Assembly (NCBI GenBank): GCA_019925095.2
Contig: CM034412.1
Coordinates: 4,672,001-4,736,000 of the forward strand
Source of the DNA: Dendrolimus kikuchii
Lineage: Eukaryota; Arthropoda; Insecta; Lepidoptera; Lasiocampidae
Reading direction: 5' to 3'
DNA length: 64,000 nt
How positions within the stretch are numbered: the first letter of the stretch is position 1; every line of letters starts with the position of its first letter. The notes below the pieces were generated by a model. The model saw only the letters and a list, made by a program, of their open reading frames with translations, had not been told where the DNA came from and searched no databases. The position numbers and the translations under genes are program-made. Positions 32,431-44,000 of this stretch are shown piece by piece.

Positions 32431-32439
32431 TAAACTAGG

Positions 32440-32815
32440 ATATGCCCGCGACTTCATCCACGCTTGAATTGAAATACCCGGGACACAAAAAATAATTTAA
32501 GCTATCGTTTCAGTGAAATTTGTGTGGGAATAAGCTAATTTTTATGCACCCAAACAACTTCAAACCGCTCCCGGGATAAAAAAAAATACCACACATTTTA
32601 TTACATAAAATTTGCTATCGATCAGTGAAAAAAATCGCATTGGAATTCGATTTACTTTTCAATGTGGCCATTTTAAATCATTCCCAGAAAAATTCCAAGG
32701 ATAAAAAGTAGCGCAGATTGTAAGTCATAAGAATTTATTATCGATCAGCAAAAAGCGCATCGAAATTGGCCCAGTAGTTTTACGTGAATCCCATTTGTTT
32801 TGTTATTCTACAAAA
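32440..32815 (-). repeat. Helitron-like decayed repeat
   Basis: Contains 'tatgcccgcgacttcatcca' and, on the minus strand, blocks shared with 4990-5540 such as 'attcttagacttaaa'-like runs. Confidence 0.55.
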
Positions 32816-32834
32816 CCCGATTAACTCAAAGCAG

Positions 32835-32960
32835 TTTCACATCGATATTCTGTGATAGCGTGACAGCGCATCGATCGAGACGGCCCTAAGAGCTATGATC
32901 AATCAAGATACTAATTACAGCGTAGCTCTAACACGCATGCGAGCAAAGTAGCTTGGAGGT
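32835..32960 (+). repeat. Interspersed repeat family T
   Basis: Shares 'taagagctatgatcaatcaa' and 'gcgtagctctaacacg' with 35870-35995 and, inverted, with 60765-60870. Length about 130 bp. Class unknown; could be a small SINE. Confidence 0.6.
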
Positions 32961-32975
32961 TTCTAATAATAATAA

Positions 32976-33713
32976 GGGGCCATCTACAAATTACGTCACA
33001 GGAATTTCATGATTTTTTGACCCCTCCCCGGTCCTTGTGACAGTTGGTCATATCCCCCCCTGGGACTCCTCCCTCCCTGGTGTGACATCACACATTTTGC
33101 AATTTTACATCAAGGAAACAGCAGTTCCTTACTTAGTTTTATTTCCATTTAAATTATTTTTTAATAATTTTTACACTCCTCATACATATAGAGTTGGTAA
33201 TATTTTTAAATTTTTCGTTAATAATTCAAGTCTCGTGTTTTAGAGCTTAAATATACAGTGTAAACTCCATGTAACGTCATTCGATTTAACGATTGGTTTA
33301 GCTTCTCTCTTCCATACAATGATACACTCTATATAGATTTACACCCACTCTCAATAACGACAACACTTAAGTAATAAAAAGTACCTTTAAGTTGGCAAAA
33401 TTAGTAAAAACTGCGCAGCTGTCTACGTTCTTACGTACGTTATCATCCTAACCCGTAATAAATTCGACTGTCATCATCATCATGCATACCGAAATTTATT
33501 ATTACTTCCTTTATCATCAAGATGCCTCAATATCGCAAGATATTAATAAAATTAGTAAAAAAAGCAAGACGTCAGACAAAATCACAGACTTCTCTCCATA
33601 TAACGACAACTCGCTATAACGCCATAAAAGGCACAGTCTCTTCGGTGTCGTTATATAGAGTTTACACTGTATTACATTTTGAATTGTGACGTCACGAAAT
33701 TTATGGATGTCCC
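32976..33713. mobile_element. MITE family M1 with a second MITE nested inside
   Basis: Termini GGGGCCATCTACAAATTACG and, inverted, GGGGACATCCATAAATTTCG, flanked by TAA on both sides. A Tigger-like MITE at 33252-33670 splits it. It fills the start of intron 3 next to the exon 3 donor. Confidence 0.75.
33252..33670. mobile_element. Tigger/pogo-like MITE, nested
   Basis: Termini CAGTGTAAACTCCATGTAAC and inverted CAGTGTAAACTCTATATAAC, each next to TA, as expected for Tc1/mariner-group target duplication. No transposase. Confidence 0.85.
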
Positions 33714-33730
33714 CTAATTTCCGTCCTTAC

Positions 33731-33897
33731 TTGAACAATTAGTACGATGATCGTCCGATGGGCAGGAGTATGCTGCATACGTAACATTAAACCCCTCCAT
33801 CGCATATGCGTCGTCTGAGAAGAAGTGCAGCAACGCACTACCGGAGCGCGCTATCACTTGGCGAGTCCAGCCTGACTCGTCTTGTTGTAAGACACCA
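33731..33897 (-). CDS. Atrn: Attractin exon 3: second half of CUB domain
   Basis: Acceptor TTTCAG (AG at 33899-33898), donor GTAAGG (33730-33725). Phase 2 in, phase 1 out. Contains SALLHFFSDDAYAMEGFNV, the C-terminal CUB strand signature of attractins, then CPSDDHRTNCS leading into the next EGF. Only about 11 nt separate the donor hexamer from a nested MITE block that fills the start of intron 3. Confidence 0.95.
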
Positions 33898-34272
33898 CTG
33901 AAACATTGAATAAGACCCCATAGATTAGGTAGTAGTGACTATAAACCGTCTCACGTAGGAATCGAGAGGCAAACACGCCGTGGGCTTGATGCACCCATCT
34001 GTCATGGTACACGGAGATGGTCTTACTACCTGTTAGAATAAGGATACGCTTATTGTATGTAAATATAGAATGCCCGGGCTATGAATTATTGGAAGACGAT
34101 AAGGAGCGGAGTGAAAAGCATGTATGGATTCGGAAGAAACACCACAAGCCCAAGAAGTAACCCTACTCGGAGACCAACTTTGAGGAAGTGCCTTCTAAAA
34201 ATTATAAACTGTAATTTTAAGTTGTTTAGATTAAGATTTCATGGTGGAAGTACGTTAGGATAAGCTTACTAT

Positions 34273-34670
34273 ACAGAAGAGCCTCGATAATCCGCACAGG
34301 CAAGAACAAGGCTCTGTGCAGGTTATCAAGACGTCCGGATTGTTATCTGCAATATTGTACTCCTAATAAAATACGACAAGTTTAAACAAGACAGAAATTA
34401 ATATGTATGTACATACAAATGTACATGTTGGGAATTGCAAACATGTAATCTGCACACCTGACATGAACTTAAAGAAAACAGAAATTTAATCTTCCTTGAA
34501 GAAGTCTCAACTGCTTATAATTTTCGAACTTCATTTCATAAGCTCGGTCTCTAAGTCGAAGCATACATAATTTCGTAGCTGTCAAATTCGTTATTTTCCG
34601 CCCATTTCAAAGGTCCGGATTACCGCGATCCCGGATTAGCGGAGGTCCGGATTATCGCCGCGATTAGAGC
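34273..34670. mobile_element. Pogo-like MITE
   Basis: Left end CAGAAGAGCCTCGATAATCC; the right side has repeated 'ggtccggatta' blocks in the opposite sense (GGTCCGGATTATCGCC). AT-rich centre without an open frame. Confidence 0.6.
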
Positions 34671-34886
34671 CGCGCGCCGAGAGTCACTCGTGTCAGTGCC
34701 ATAAAAGCCTTCAAGTAAACGTGCGCGTATTTTCCCTCAACACTCCTGCTTGCCCGTTGTCCTGACATAAGGCGAATGAAAGGACATCGAGGGCTTAGTG
34801 TGGGGATTTTCCTTCATCGCGCTTCCCCCGCGATGTATAGTCCACAATCGGATTTCCCCTCGTTAAAAGATATGAATGATATATAC

Positions 34887-35099
34887 CTGTAGACGGCGAG
34901 CAGTTTCTCCGCCCTGACACTGTCACCGTCGTAGACGTAGAGGTGGTCCCACCCGCATTCCGTCGCGAAACTCTCCAGGCGGACCCTGACCACAGGCGGC
35001 GAGGGGCCGAGCCGCGGCGGGCTCACCACCCACGAACACTGAGTGCTCACGCTGTAATTCCCCGGGCCGTCGGTGACAACGCCCCATGTGGAAGTCAAA
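34887..35099 (-). CDS. Atrn: Attractin exon 2: first half of CUB domain
   Basis: Acceptor TTTCAG (AG at 35101-35100) and donor GTATAT (34886-34881). The first base completes an Asn codon with exon 1. Encodes residues 78-148, including VTDGPGNYSVSTQCSWVV and FATECGWDHLYVYDGDS, the two most conserved blocks of attractin CUB domains; the latter matches vertebrate attractin closely. CUB domains are extracellular beta-sandwiches, often calcium binding; the ECGWDHLYVYDGDS block includes the acidic residues expected at the calcium site. Ends in phase 2. Base composition is clearly more GC-rich than the surrounding intron. Confidence 0.95.
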
Positions 35100-35157
35100 C
35101 TGAAACAATTTAATCATTAATTTTAATGTAATAATAAATATTTATATTGTTTTTGTT

Positions 35158-35402
35158 GGTACGAGTTCAGCAGACAGGCAGATGGCCCGCCTGATGGAAA
35201 GCGGTTACTATCGCCTGTGGACATTAGTAACATTTTAATATTGGTAGTGCAAAGATACAAAGATGGTATCAATGTACTGCCACTCCCTAAAAGGAGACTG
35301 GGACCTGGCCACTAATGCCGGTACACAATTCAAGGTTATTATGGCGGCATACTTTAGACCATGGGTGGTAGCCATCCAGACGATCAAAGACCCTACTATT
35401 TG
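35158..35402 (-). repeat. Repeat family P, old diverged copy
   Basis: Starts GGTACGAGTTCAGCAGACAG without the usual T run and contains an insertion around 35232-35268. It lies about 60 bp from the exon 2 acceptor. Confidence 0.8.
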
Positions 35403-35710
35403 AGTGAGCGGTATAGAATAGGACATTTGGTATCAATCATCTAGAAAAAGTACTGTTTCCGTGAGATAGACGAGTATAGTCGAAAATATGGCGCTCCGAT
35501 CGCATTATATTGGCGCCACCGTTGCAATTCACTAACAAATCATCGACAATGCAACGACAATGACTTGACAGCTACAATTTTCAGGTGTTGCTCTCATGGT
35601 TAGTTCCACCTTCGCTTGATAGAACCTTCTACCTAAAAGAACCTAGTGCTTTGTTGAAGACTAGGCGTCAGTTTCTAGGAAAAATATTATTCCATTCTAT
35701 CAATCCATCC

Positions 35711-35775
35711 ATTGACGGCTTCTGTGGTTGAGCGGGCTAAGACTTTGCCGGTTTACCTCACTGCAACGCCCTCTG
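35711..35775 (+). mobile_element. SINE head fragment
   Basis: GACGGCTTCTGTGGTTGAGC through CACTGCAACG equals the first 60 nt of the SINE at 2577-2790, including the A-box-like part. Confidence 0.7.
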
Positions 35776-35864
35776 CGTTACAGTGACGTAACCAGGCAGA
35801 ACAGGAGGACTGGGACAGAGGCGATAGAACAGGGAGAGAGGAAAGTCGACCATCGCAGCTCGGT

Positions 35865-35998
35865 TAACGTAGGAAACACGATCAGCTCAAGGCTAAACGT
35901 TTCACGCCTATATTCCGTGAGAGCGCGGTATCACACCGCTGGAGCCAGCTCTAAGAGCTATAATCAAGATAATGAGTCCAGCATGGCTCTACCACGTC
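35865..35998 (+). repeat. Interspersed repeat family T
   Basis: Contains 'cgcggtatcacaccgctgga' and 'gctctaagagctataatcaa'. See 32835. Confidence 0.6.
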
Positions 35999-36968
35999 AA
36001 AATTTACAATTACAAGCTTGACATTGTGTTAATTCAGGTCTTTAACCCATACATAAATGATAAGAACAATCTGTTTCACAAAAAGGCACGATCTTTTTGT
36101 CTCACTGAAATTCAACAGTGTCATTGTTGTGAATCAGCTGTTGTAAAATTATGACTGTTATCTGTTCATTGTGGATAGGCCGCGGAGCATATCAGTGATA
36201 ACATTTAAATAACCACGCCTGACTCAGAGTCTGATAATGGTGTATTAATATTAAAATGGTGATTGAATTAGTCGTTTTCTGATTTTACAAGCTTTTCTTC
36301 AACTTGCAATGGATGTAATGTATGTATGTAAGTTCGGCTGGAATCTTGCAAGTTAAATTTGACCAACTTCCCGGTTTCCGATTGAGCTGAAATTTTGCAC
36401 GCATATGTATATCGCGTGATAATACAATAATATGGTATCATGATCTGATGATGGAGTCAGAAGGTGGCCATAGGAACTCCTGTACTAAACAAGATAGACC
36501 CGTCGTGATTGGGCTCGTTTTACTTGTCCTTGCTAGAACTGGCACATGATATCCAGGATCTCAAAAGATTGTATTTAAAAACGTTTTTAAAAAGCTTTTT
36601 TATTCTTTTTTGTCTTGGACTCTCAAAGTGAAGCATATCTTAGAATGGGATGCCGATCGTGCTGCAGTGCGTTGTTACGAGAAATCAGTATTAAATTGAA
36701 TTACTTAAATTACTCGAATTTGTACAAATGTGGAATGGTTTCCAGTGTATACATTACCATTAAACCACAGAGACGCAAACCACGTGTGTACCACATAACA
36801 ATACGCACACTACTTTTAAAAAAATGCTTCACTTCTATACTTTTCTTTCATTTGAGTCTTCCAACAAATAAGCACTTGATGGCTTTTCAAAATCTATTTT
36901 AAATAATAAAAATCTTCAAAAAGCTACAAAGAAAGAACCATGCCAAAACGGAGGAATAGTTCAATATT

Positions 36969-37558
36969 CTGCGGCCGGGCGGCCTGTCGTAAGAGGCGAC
37001 AAAACAACCCATATCCAGGTGGAAGGGTATTAGCCCGTCTGGATGGTTACTGGCCCTGGACTAAAGTATGCGCCATAACAACCTCGAGTTGTGTTCCGGC
37101 ATTAGTGGCCAGATTTCAGTTTCCCTTTTTTTTGCAGGAGTTCAGCAGACAGGCAGACGGCTCACTTGATGGAAAGCGGTTACCATCGCCTATGGACATT
37201 TGCAACATCAAAGATGCTACAAATGCGCTGCTGCTCTCTTAAGGGAGACTGGAACCTGGTCACTAATTCCGGAACACAACTCAAGGTTGTTATGGCGACA
37301 CACTTTAGACCAGGGGTGGTAGCCATCCAGTCGGGAAAATGCCCTACCACCTGGCTGTGGGTTGTTTAGTCGCCACCTACGACAGGCCGCCAGGCCGCAG
37401 GAAATTGTATTCTTTCTCCGTTCCTGCACGGATAAAGCCCCCTTCAGAGAGCAGAAGCACATTTGTAGCACCATTAGTGTTGCAAATATCCATAGGCGAT
37501 GGTTACCACTTTCCATCAGGCGGTCTGCCTGTCTGCTGAACTCATGCAATTAAAAAAG
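36969..37558. repeat. Three repeat-P copies in alternating orientation
   Basis: 36969-37129: element sense on plus, tail lost. 37128-37433: full copy, sense on minus. 37436-37558: tail part, sense on plus. The joins are nearly seamless, giving a palindromic cluster of 590 bp. Confidence 0.9.
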
Positions 37559-37921
37559 CCTTTGCTGCTATCTAGTCTTGTACAGTGTAGGAGTATTTTT
37601 TTTTAATTCTTTTTTTTTTTTAAAGGGGTTTTATCACTCAGTGACAATGCCACCAGGAGTATTTTAGAATTGCATTTTTTACAGGGTAAGTAATTATTAT
37701 TTATAGTATTACTTCTATGCCATTACCAAACACTGGTGTTAATTTTAATTATGGATAATTAGTTCCTCCATTTATAGCTGCAATGTAACAAAACAATAGA
37801 ATTTATGGTAGTGTCAAGTGGTAATTATGGGATTAAGTGGTATTGTCTTGTTTAGACTGATTCTTACTTGTAAGTAGCTAATGCCCAAAAGGCCTTGCCA
37901 GAAGGTACTGTGAAGAAAGAG

Positions 37922-38120
37922 ATATAACTTTCCAAATTCAAATTCAAAAGTTTTTATTCAAAATAAGTTCCACTGGAGAACTTTTTGAAGGTCATACATA
38001 TAAATTAATTTTATTTCCTATTCTATGTAAACCGCTTCGCAACGTGTTATTGCTCTTAAGGAGAAGAAGCGGCAAGAAACTCCCCAGCAACACGTCTAGC
38101 TAAATATTATTTTTCTTTAT
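37922..38120 (+). repeat. Interspersed repeat family U
   Basis: 'tttttattcaaaataagttc' to 'ggcaagaaactccccagcaa'. Relatives: diverged at 42780-42905 and inverted at 49765-49885 (shared 'cgcttcgcaac' and 'aagaagcgg' parts). Probably the 3' end of a non-LTR element. Confidence 0.6.
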
Positions 38121-38488
38121 ATATTCTATTTATACTTCAAATTCTCTTTTTTTTATAAGTTTTATACAGAAGTATGTTACAGAATTACTTTTCGAAGAAT
38201 TAATGGAGTTGTAGCAAACAGTGCATACTCAATAGGACCAAGACACAGTAAAAGAAAACAAAAATGTTATAGTTATAATAATGACATGTCATACTAAAAT
38301 GTTATGCTGCAATATGTCTCCATAAATCCCTTACAAGCCTGGCAAGATAAAAACGTTATACAAAATATAGTATAAGAGGTTGGAGCGTTTTGTCATTTAA
38401 GTATTCTTCAATAGTGTAGTATCCCTTTTTTAGCAACATGCTTTTAATTTTTGTTGCTTAACATGCTTAATTTTTTTTTTTTAATTTG

Positions 38489-38725
38489 CCAGGTGGTAGG
38501 GCATTTGCCCGACTGGATGGCTACCACCCCTAGTCTAAAGTATGTCGCCATAACAACCTTGTGTTGTGTTCCGGCATTAGTGACCAGGTTCCAGTTTCCC
38601 TTAAGAGAGCAGCAGCGCATTTGTAGCAACTTTGGTGTTGCAAATGTCCATAGGCGATGGTAACCGCTTTCCATCAAGTGGGCCGTCTGCCTGTCTGCTG
38701 ATCTCCTGCAATAAAAAAAAAAAAA
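38489..38725 (+). repeat. Repeat family P, short form
   Basis: Starts TTTGCCAGGTGGTAGGGCAT, the short-form head, and ends GCAATA followed by a long A run. Confidence 0.93.
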
Positions 38726-39234
38726 ATTGGTTTTAAATTTAGTGAAAGGCAGATCTAACATTTCACTCGGAATCTTATTGAAGCGTATACCAATCCCCAA
38801 AAAAGAGGACAGTACTTTTTGTAATCTAAAAGTAGCTTAATCATAAACATCAAATCTAAATTATATACAACTGTCCATGTTGTATGTGACTAGCATCTGC
38901 CAGCAAAACTTCGTTCGCGTTTTCATGACGCTGTTGTTACTGAATTTCAACAGCAGTGCCACCTTTTTTACTACAGACGTCTATCCCACTGGAACACGTC
39001 ATTTATCGGGAGGAAAAGTATCCTAAGTCCTGACTAGAAATATAAGCTAGCTCTGACGAGTTTCACTAAATTCCGTTCAGTGCTTTTGATGTGATGCTGG
39101 AACTGATAAACAGAAAAAAGGCTAAGTTACATCTCCGGAATCCGCTGGTCAGAATAAGCCCCTCTCTTGATTTTTTTCTCATTTTCAAATTCATTGTACC
39201 CGTTGAACCCTGTACAGATTTATTATACATACTT

Positions 39235-39900
39235 ATTAGAGACGCCACGAATGTTCGGCAGCTAATCGGTATTCGGCCGAATACCACATCGTGAAAAAAA
39301 ACACATATTGCTCAAAATTGTATTATATTTCTATCAAAAGTTGATAGTTAAACTACGTTTTAATTTTAGTTATTTTTTATTTCAATATTATGTTTCGGCC
39401 ACTTTTTAAAATGTCATAATCAAATAAAAAATCATTTAAAATCGAGCTTAAAACCGTTGAAACATAATTTTAATTGTGTGTCACCTATGAGTAGCGAGAA
39501 CATAAGAAAATACTTAACAAATTATTGCTTCAATACTAACCTGATATGCAAGAATGGCAGATATCATACATTCGGTAGCCGAATATTCGGCGCCTAGTGC
39601 CAGGTGGTAGGGCATTTGCCGGACTGGATGGCTACCACCCCTGGTTTAAAATATGTCGCCATAACAACCTTGAGTTGTGTTCCGGCATTAGTGACCAGGT
39701 TCCAATCTCCCTTAAGAGAGCAGCAGCGCATTTGTAGCAACTTTGGTGTTGCAAATGTCCATAGGCGATGGTAACCGCTTTCCATCAAGTGGGCCGTCTG
39801 CCTGTCTGCTGATCTCCTGCAATAAAAAAAAAAAAAAAGGCCGAGAGCGTGGGCGAAGTTTCGGTATTCGGCCAAACTACTATTAGTGGCATTTCTAATT
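39235..39900. mobile_element. hAT-like MITE split by a repeat-P copy
   Basis: Outer ends TTAGAGACGCCACGAATG and, inverted, TTAGAAATGCCACTAATAG; the interior is rich in 'attcggccgaata' palindromes. The repeat-P short form 39599-39839 (head TGCCAGGTGGTAGG) interrupts it, so P moved after this MITE. Confidence 0.7.
39599..39839 (+). repeat. Repeat family P, short form, nested
   Basis: Short-form head and a 15-nt A tail. Shares with the 38489 copy the variants 'agcaactttggtg' and 'ctgatctcctgc', so the two are sister copies. Confidence 0.93.
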
Positions 39901-39912
39901 ATTTTTTTTTTA

Positions 39913-40310
39913 ATTATTATTAACATATCTACGGACTCGAGTTCCGTACCTTTTTTTACTACTTAATTTCTATGAAAAATTTTAGGGTCCTTACACGCTT
40001 ATTGTATATTTTTGTTACCGTGTGACATTAATTTAGTGATTTATATGTTATGGTGTACCTTAAGATTAACTTATTATATTAATTTATCCTATTTTTAATA
40101 CTAAACTTATACTAATGTAGAGTGTATCTGTTACATGCTGGTGTTGTGAGGAAGTGCATGTGCAGTGTTGGCCTTATATCTATACTTATATATAGTCCTA
40201 TCTAGTGCCGTGTGTGTTGGTTTTTTCTTTTCTGTGTCTGGGTTATTAATTTTTAGGCTCTTTGTGTGTCTTGGTTTGTTTGTGAAGTGTGCGTGTAATG
40301 CATTTCTACT
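39913..40310 (+). repeat. Interspersed repeat family Q, interrupted by LTR
   Basis: Nearly identical to 16780-17150, then broken off by the solo LTR at 40319. Confidence 0.8.
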
Positions 40311-40318
40311 TATTATAT

Positions 40319-40813
40319 TGTTACGACCTACACGCCGACAAAAGTGGATTCACAACTGCATACCGTAAAAACACACTTTATTACCTTTCGGCATTTGGAC
40401 TTTTTTCTCTTTTTGGACTGTCTTCTTTTGTTTACTTTATGTTTAAAATGTGTGATTAGAAAACAGCCCATTGTGTATTGTAATCTTTTATGGCAGTCAT
40501 TAGCCAGGTGTGTAGGACTGATTCTAAAAAATTCGGTCACGCGGTCGGGCTGACATATTGTATCTGTGCAGTATAAAGCAATGGCCCAATGGAGAGATCG
40601 GCAGTCAAGCGATAACCACGAGCGAAGCAAAACTTGTGTACATTCGGTAATCTATTTGGTGACGGACTTTACGCGTGTTATTGAATCGTGCATTACGTTT
40701 GGACTGGTTGTGTTCAGTTATATTTGTACCTGTATTATACGTGTTTGTATAGTTCTAATAAACTCTATAATAATCCCAACGGCATTTTAATTTGAGTCCT
40801 GCAACTCGTAACA
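40319..40813 (+). mobile_element. Solo LTR (Gypsy-like)
   Basis: 495 bp bounded by TGTTACGACC...CTCGTAACA and flanked by ATAT at 40315-40318 and 40814-40817. A TATA-like stretch and AATAAA at 40758 are in plus orientation. Same family as 8859-9383. Confidence 0.9.
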
Positions 40814-40851
40814 ATATGTAATATTATTAATAGTTATCAAGTAGAAATATA

Positions 40852-41006
40852 CATACATACATACATACATACATACATACATAACTTCACGCCAGTTCCC
40901 TTGCGGGGTAGGCACGAACAACAGAGTGCCATTTAGGCTTATTCTTACACACCTCACTTGCCTCTTTGACATTCATAACTCTTGTCATGCACACTCGTCT
41001 GTTCTT
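40852..41006 (-). mobile_element. RTE family A, 5'-truncated, with target duplication
   Basis: Flanked by the 13-bp repeat AAGTAGAAATATA at 40839-40851 and 41007-41019. Tail is (ATGT)n, eight units or so. Sense on minus. Confidence 0.93.
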
Positions 41007-41431
41007 AAGTAGAAATATATTTCAAGAAAATATTATATGTCTAATTATCTTATAAAATGTGAAACTATATTTATTGTACTATTTATTTTAGGAGTTTAGT
41101 TGAATCTAAGCCATTTATTTCATCACTTACTTCGCCAGATTAGCTAAGTTCATTTTATAAGTTAGGTTGTCTGTAAAGATCGCTTTAAGTGATAAGGCTC
41201 GTTATATTTTGCTTAAAAATATTTAAACTTATATTCCTGTCTGTTATTGTGGTGAGTAAATAAAGTATTATCTATTATCTAATCTCACAATGCGATCTTA
41301 GACATGATACAAGTGGCCTATAACTTTTGTATTTTAATTTCTTTTATTACAGTCAAATCTTCACACACCACTTCTGCTTAAAGTGTTGCCACTGCTAGCA
41401 GGCAGCAAAAATAATTAAAAAACATATATTA

Positions 41432-41960
41432 TACTAGCTGTCCCGGCAGACGTTGTTCTGCCCAAATTTAGAACCCGATTGCAGCGCCACCTACCGGGTC
41501 CAATTGTGAATCTAAACCATCCTCGAATCCACTTGAACACACACAAAAAAATTCATTCAAATCTGTCCAGCCGTTTAGGGGTTCACTGTCAACACATGTA
41601 CAGAAGAATTATATATATAAAGAAGATTAATAATTTGTTTATATTGCATTTATTTCTTATGCACATTGATACAATGATGTTATATTATGTTCTAGAGGCC
41701 CGGCAAACGTTGTTCCACTGTGAAAAGATTGAAATCTAGAGCCCGCGATTCCAGCACCATCTAATGGATCCAATTTTGAATCTTAACCATCCGGGGACTC
41801 ACTCAAAACCACACAAAATATTTCATCAAAATCCTGGAACTCAATTCCAGCACCACCTACCGGGTTCAATTGTGAATCTAAAGTCTAAACCATCCAGGAA
41901 TTCACTCAAACACACACAAAAAAATCATCAAACTCGGTCCAACCTTTTAGGAAGAAGTTC
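41432..41960 (-). repeat. Helitron-like decayed repeats
   Basis: Contains 'ctagctgtcccggcagacgt' and three diverged copies of the 'caccatctaccgg...ccaattgtgaatct...cactcaaacacacac' unit; another lies at 20885-20965. Confidence 0.6.
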
Positions 41961-42084
41961 ACTGCCACTTTATCTATAACATAACAAAATTCTAAACATG
42001 CCATGACTGTACATTAAAGCTGTTTAAAAAAAACTGGAATAACTATATAAACGACGGAAAACATGATATAACTTTTTTTATTTC

Positions 42085-42330
42085 TTAATGCATTATGAAA
42101 GAATGACTAAACAGATATACAATGCAAAAGTGGATGGATGCAGAAGTCGTGGAAGGCCACGACACACCTTCCATGATCAAATTGATCTTGTACTAACAGA
42201 AGGTGATGTCAGGAGCCTTAAGAACAGACGAGCGTGCATAACAAGACTTATGAATGTCAAAGAAGCAAGTGAGGTGTATAAGAATAAGCCTGAATGGCGC
42301 TCTGTTGTTCGTGCCTACCCTGCAAGAGAA
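42085..42330 (+). mobile_element. RTE family A, truncated at both ends
   Basis: Lacks the ATGT tail; breaks off at TACCCTGCAAGAGAATTTTT, running into a Helitron-like repeat. More diverged than the other copies. Confidence 0.88.
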
Positions 42331-43194
42331 TTTTTCTGGGAATGATTTAAAATGACCAGATTAAAAAAATCAATCATTTAGGGAATGGTTAGTAGTTGTT
42401 TGGGTGTATAAAATAGCTTAGTCAGACACAGTTTTCATTACAACATTAGCTTACATTCTTATCTAATGCTGTGGTACCTTGTGTCCTAGGAATTTCAAGT
42501 CAAGAGTATACCAAGTCGCGGGCTATCTTAGTATTGTATATTATTATTATATGGATTGTAAAGTAATCATGACTTCACTTCTTGGTTTCAGGCGGAAGTA
42601 CAGCACTGATCCTCGGTGGCCAGCATTATGCTGAGACTAGGTTCAATTTGATAAATATCATAATGTATTTCCAACTATTTACTATAGTATGCATCATTGG
42701 GATTAGCCAGAAATTTGCTAATGCAAATAATATTATCAGTCTGATATAAATTAAAAAAGTTTTTCCTCTCGCAAACTGATAAACATTGTTTGAAGGTCAT
42801 AGGTAAATTAACATTAAATTTGTTTTATTATATTATAGTCAGCATAATTCAGTCTACTTCTTCCTCTATAGATACAGCATTTCCCAACATGTTATGAGTA
42901 TCTACTCAAAGATACATTTTGATATATTTATTTTTATGATTACAGTTACAATGAGAAATGATAGATAGATGATAGATTTAACTGCAACACACTATTTATA
43001 ACTCTGCAGTACAGATTATTATTCAATTAGTAGGAGAGGCAACTGTAATTGGTATGCTATCTGTCATGGAAATGGTTGTCCAGCAGTAGGATGTAAAGAA
43101 GCTTATTGGCTTAGTAGCTAAGGAACCAGTGGGTGGGTCTTCATGACACTGATTTAATAACAAATTGGAACATGCTATTTAGAAAATGCTCTTT

Positions 43195-43715
43195 ACAAGC
43201 TATGAAGTCATTTATATTGGGTGTTTCTATTATGGACAAACTCTGAAATGAGGATATCCGTAAGTGAATCAAGGTTACCAACTTAGCTGACGAAAATTGC
43301 AAGTTGAAGTGGCAGTAGGTTGACCCAGAACTGATGGTTGATGGAGCAGAAAAACCACAGAATGAAAACAGTGTCTTGACAAATTTAATGTAGGTCACCC
43401 TGTGACCCGCTGATTTATACCAGGTCACCTATAGCAGTTGGGATTACATGAAGAATGTCGGAGATAGCTACATCCAGCACTGGACTGCGAGGATGAAGAT
43501 GCCAATCTTAAAAAACACACTGCTTTTGTGAGTCTCTTATATTCCTAAAGATTTCATTCTAGTTACTATTATGTGAGAATTTTGCTGGCTTAACATCGTG
43601 AAGGACAAAATGTGTACCGATGCTTTCAAAATGAGGAATGCTGAAGACCATGCGAAGTGGAAAACAAAAAAGTAGGACCAAACATTCCGAATGCAACTGA
43701 GATCTGATACTAGTA
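43195..43715 (+). mobile_element. Degraded non-LTR RT fragments (families D and C)
   Basis: 43195-43330 reads brokenly like LGVS.MDKL.NEDIRK...KLKWQ (family D). 43590-43715 reads like IVKDKMCTDAFKMRNAEDHAKW (family C end). Both have many stops. Old copies. Confidence 0.6.
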
Positions 43716-43799
43716 TACTGATGTCTATGTTACAATTTTTGCAGTCTAGAGCATTTTAAGAAATGATATAGGAAAAGTACTTGCTAAATTATTAACCAC

Positions 43800-44000
43800 T
43801 ATCTGTACCCGCAATGTCATCCGCGTGGAATTTACTTTCAAAACCCTCAGATTTTGAAACATTCCTCATTGGTGCTCCGCTCCTATTGGTCTTAGCGTGA
43901 TGATATATAGCCTATAGCCTTCCTCGATAAATGGGCTATCCAACACTGAAAGAATTTTTCAAATCAGACTAGTAGTTCCCGAGATTAGTGCATTCAATCA
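43800..44000 (-). repeat. Helitron-like decayed repeat
   Basis: Inverted relative of 29083-29278; shares 'cctataggctatatatcatc'-type and 'gaaagaattt' blocks. A second partial copy is at 44440-44565. Confidence 0.55.

Noticed and set aside
40319..40813. Full LTR retrotransposon or virus-like provirus
   Set aside because: Only a single LTR with target duplications; no primer-binding site, gag or pol follows.
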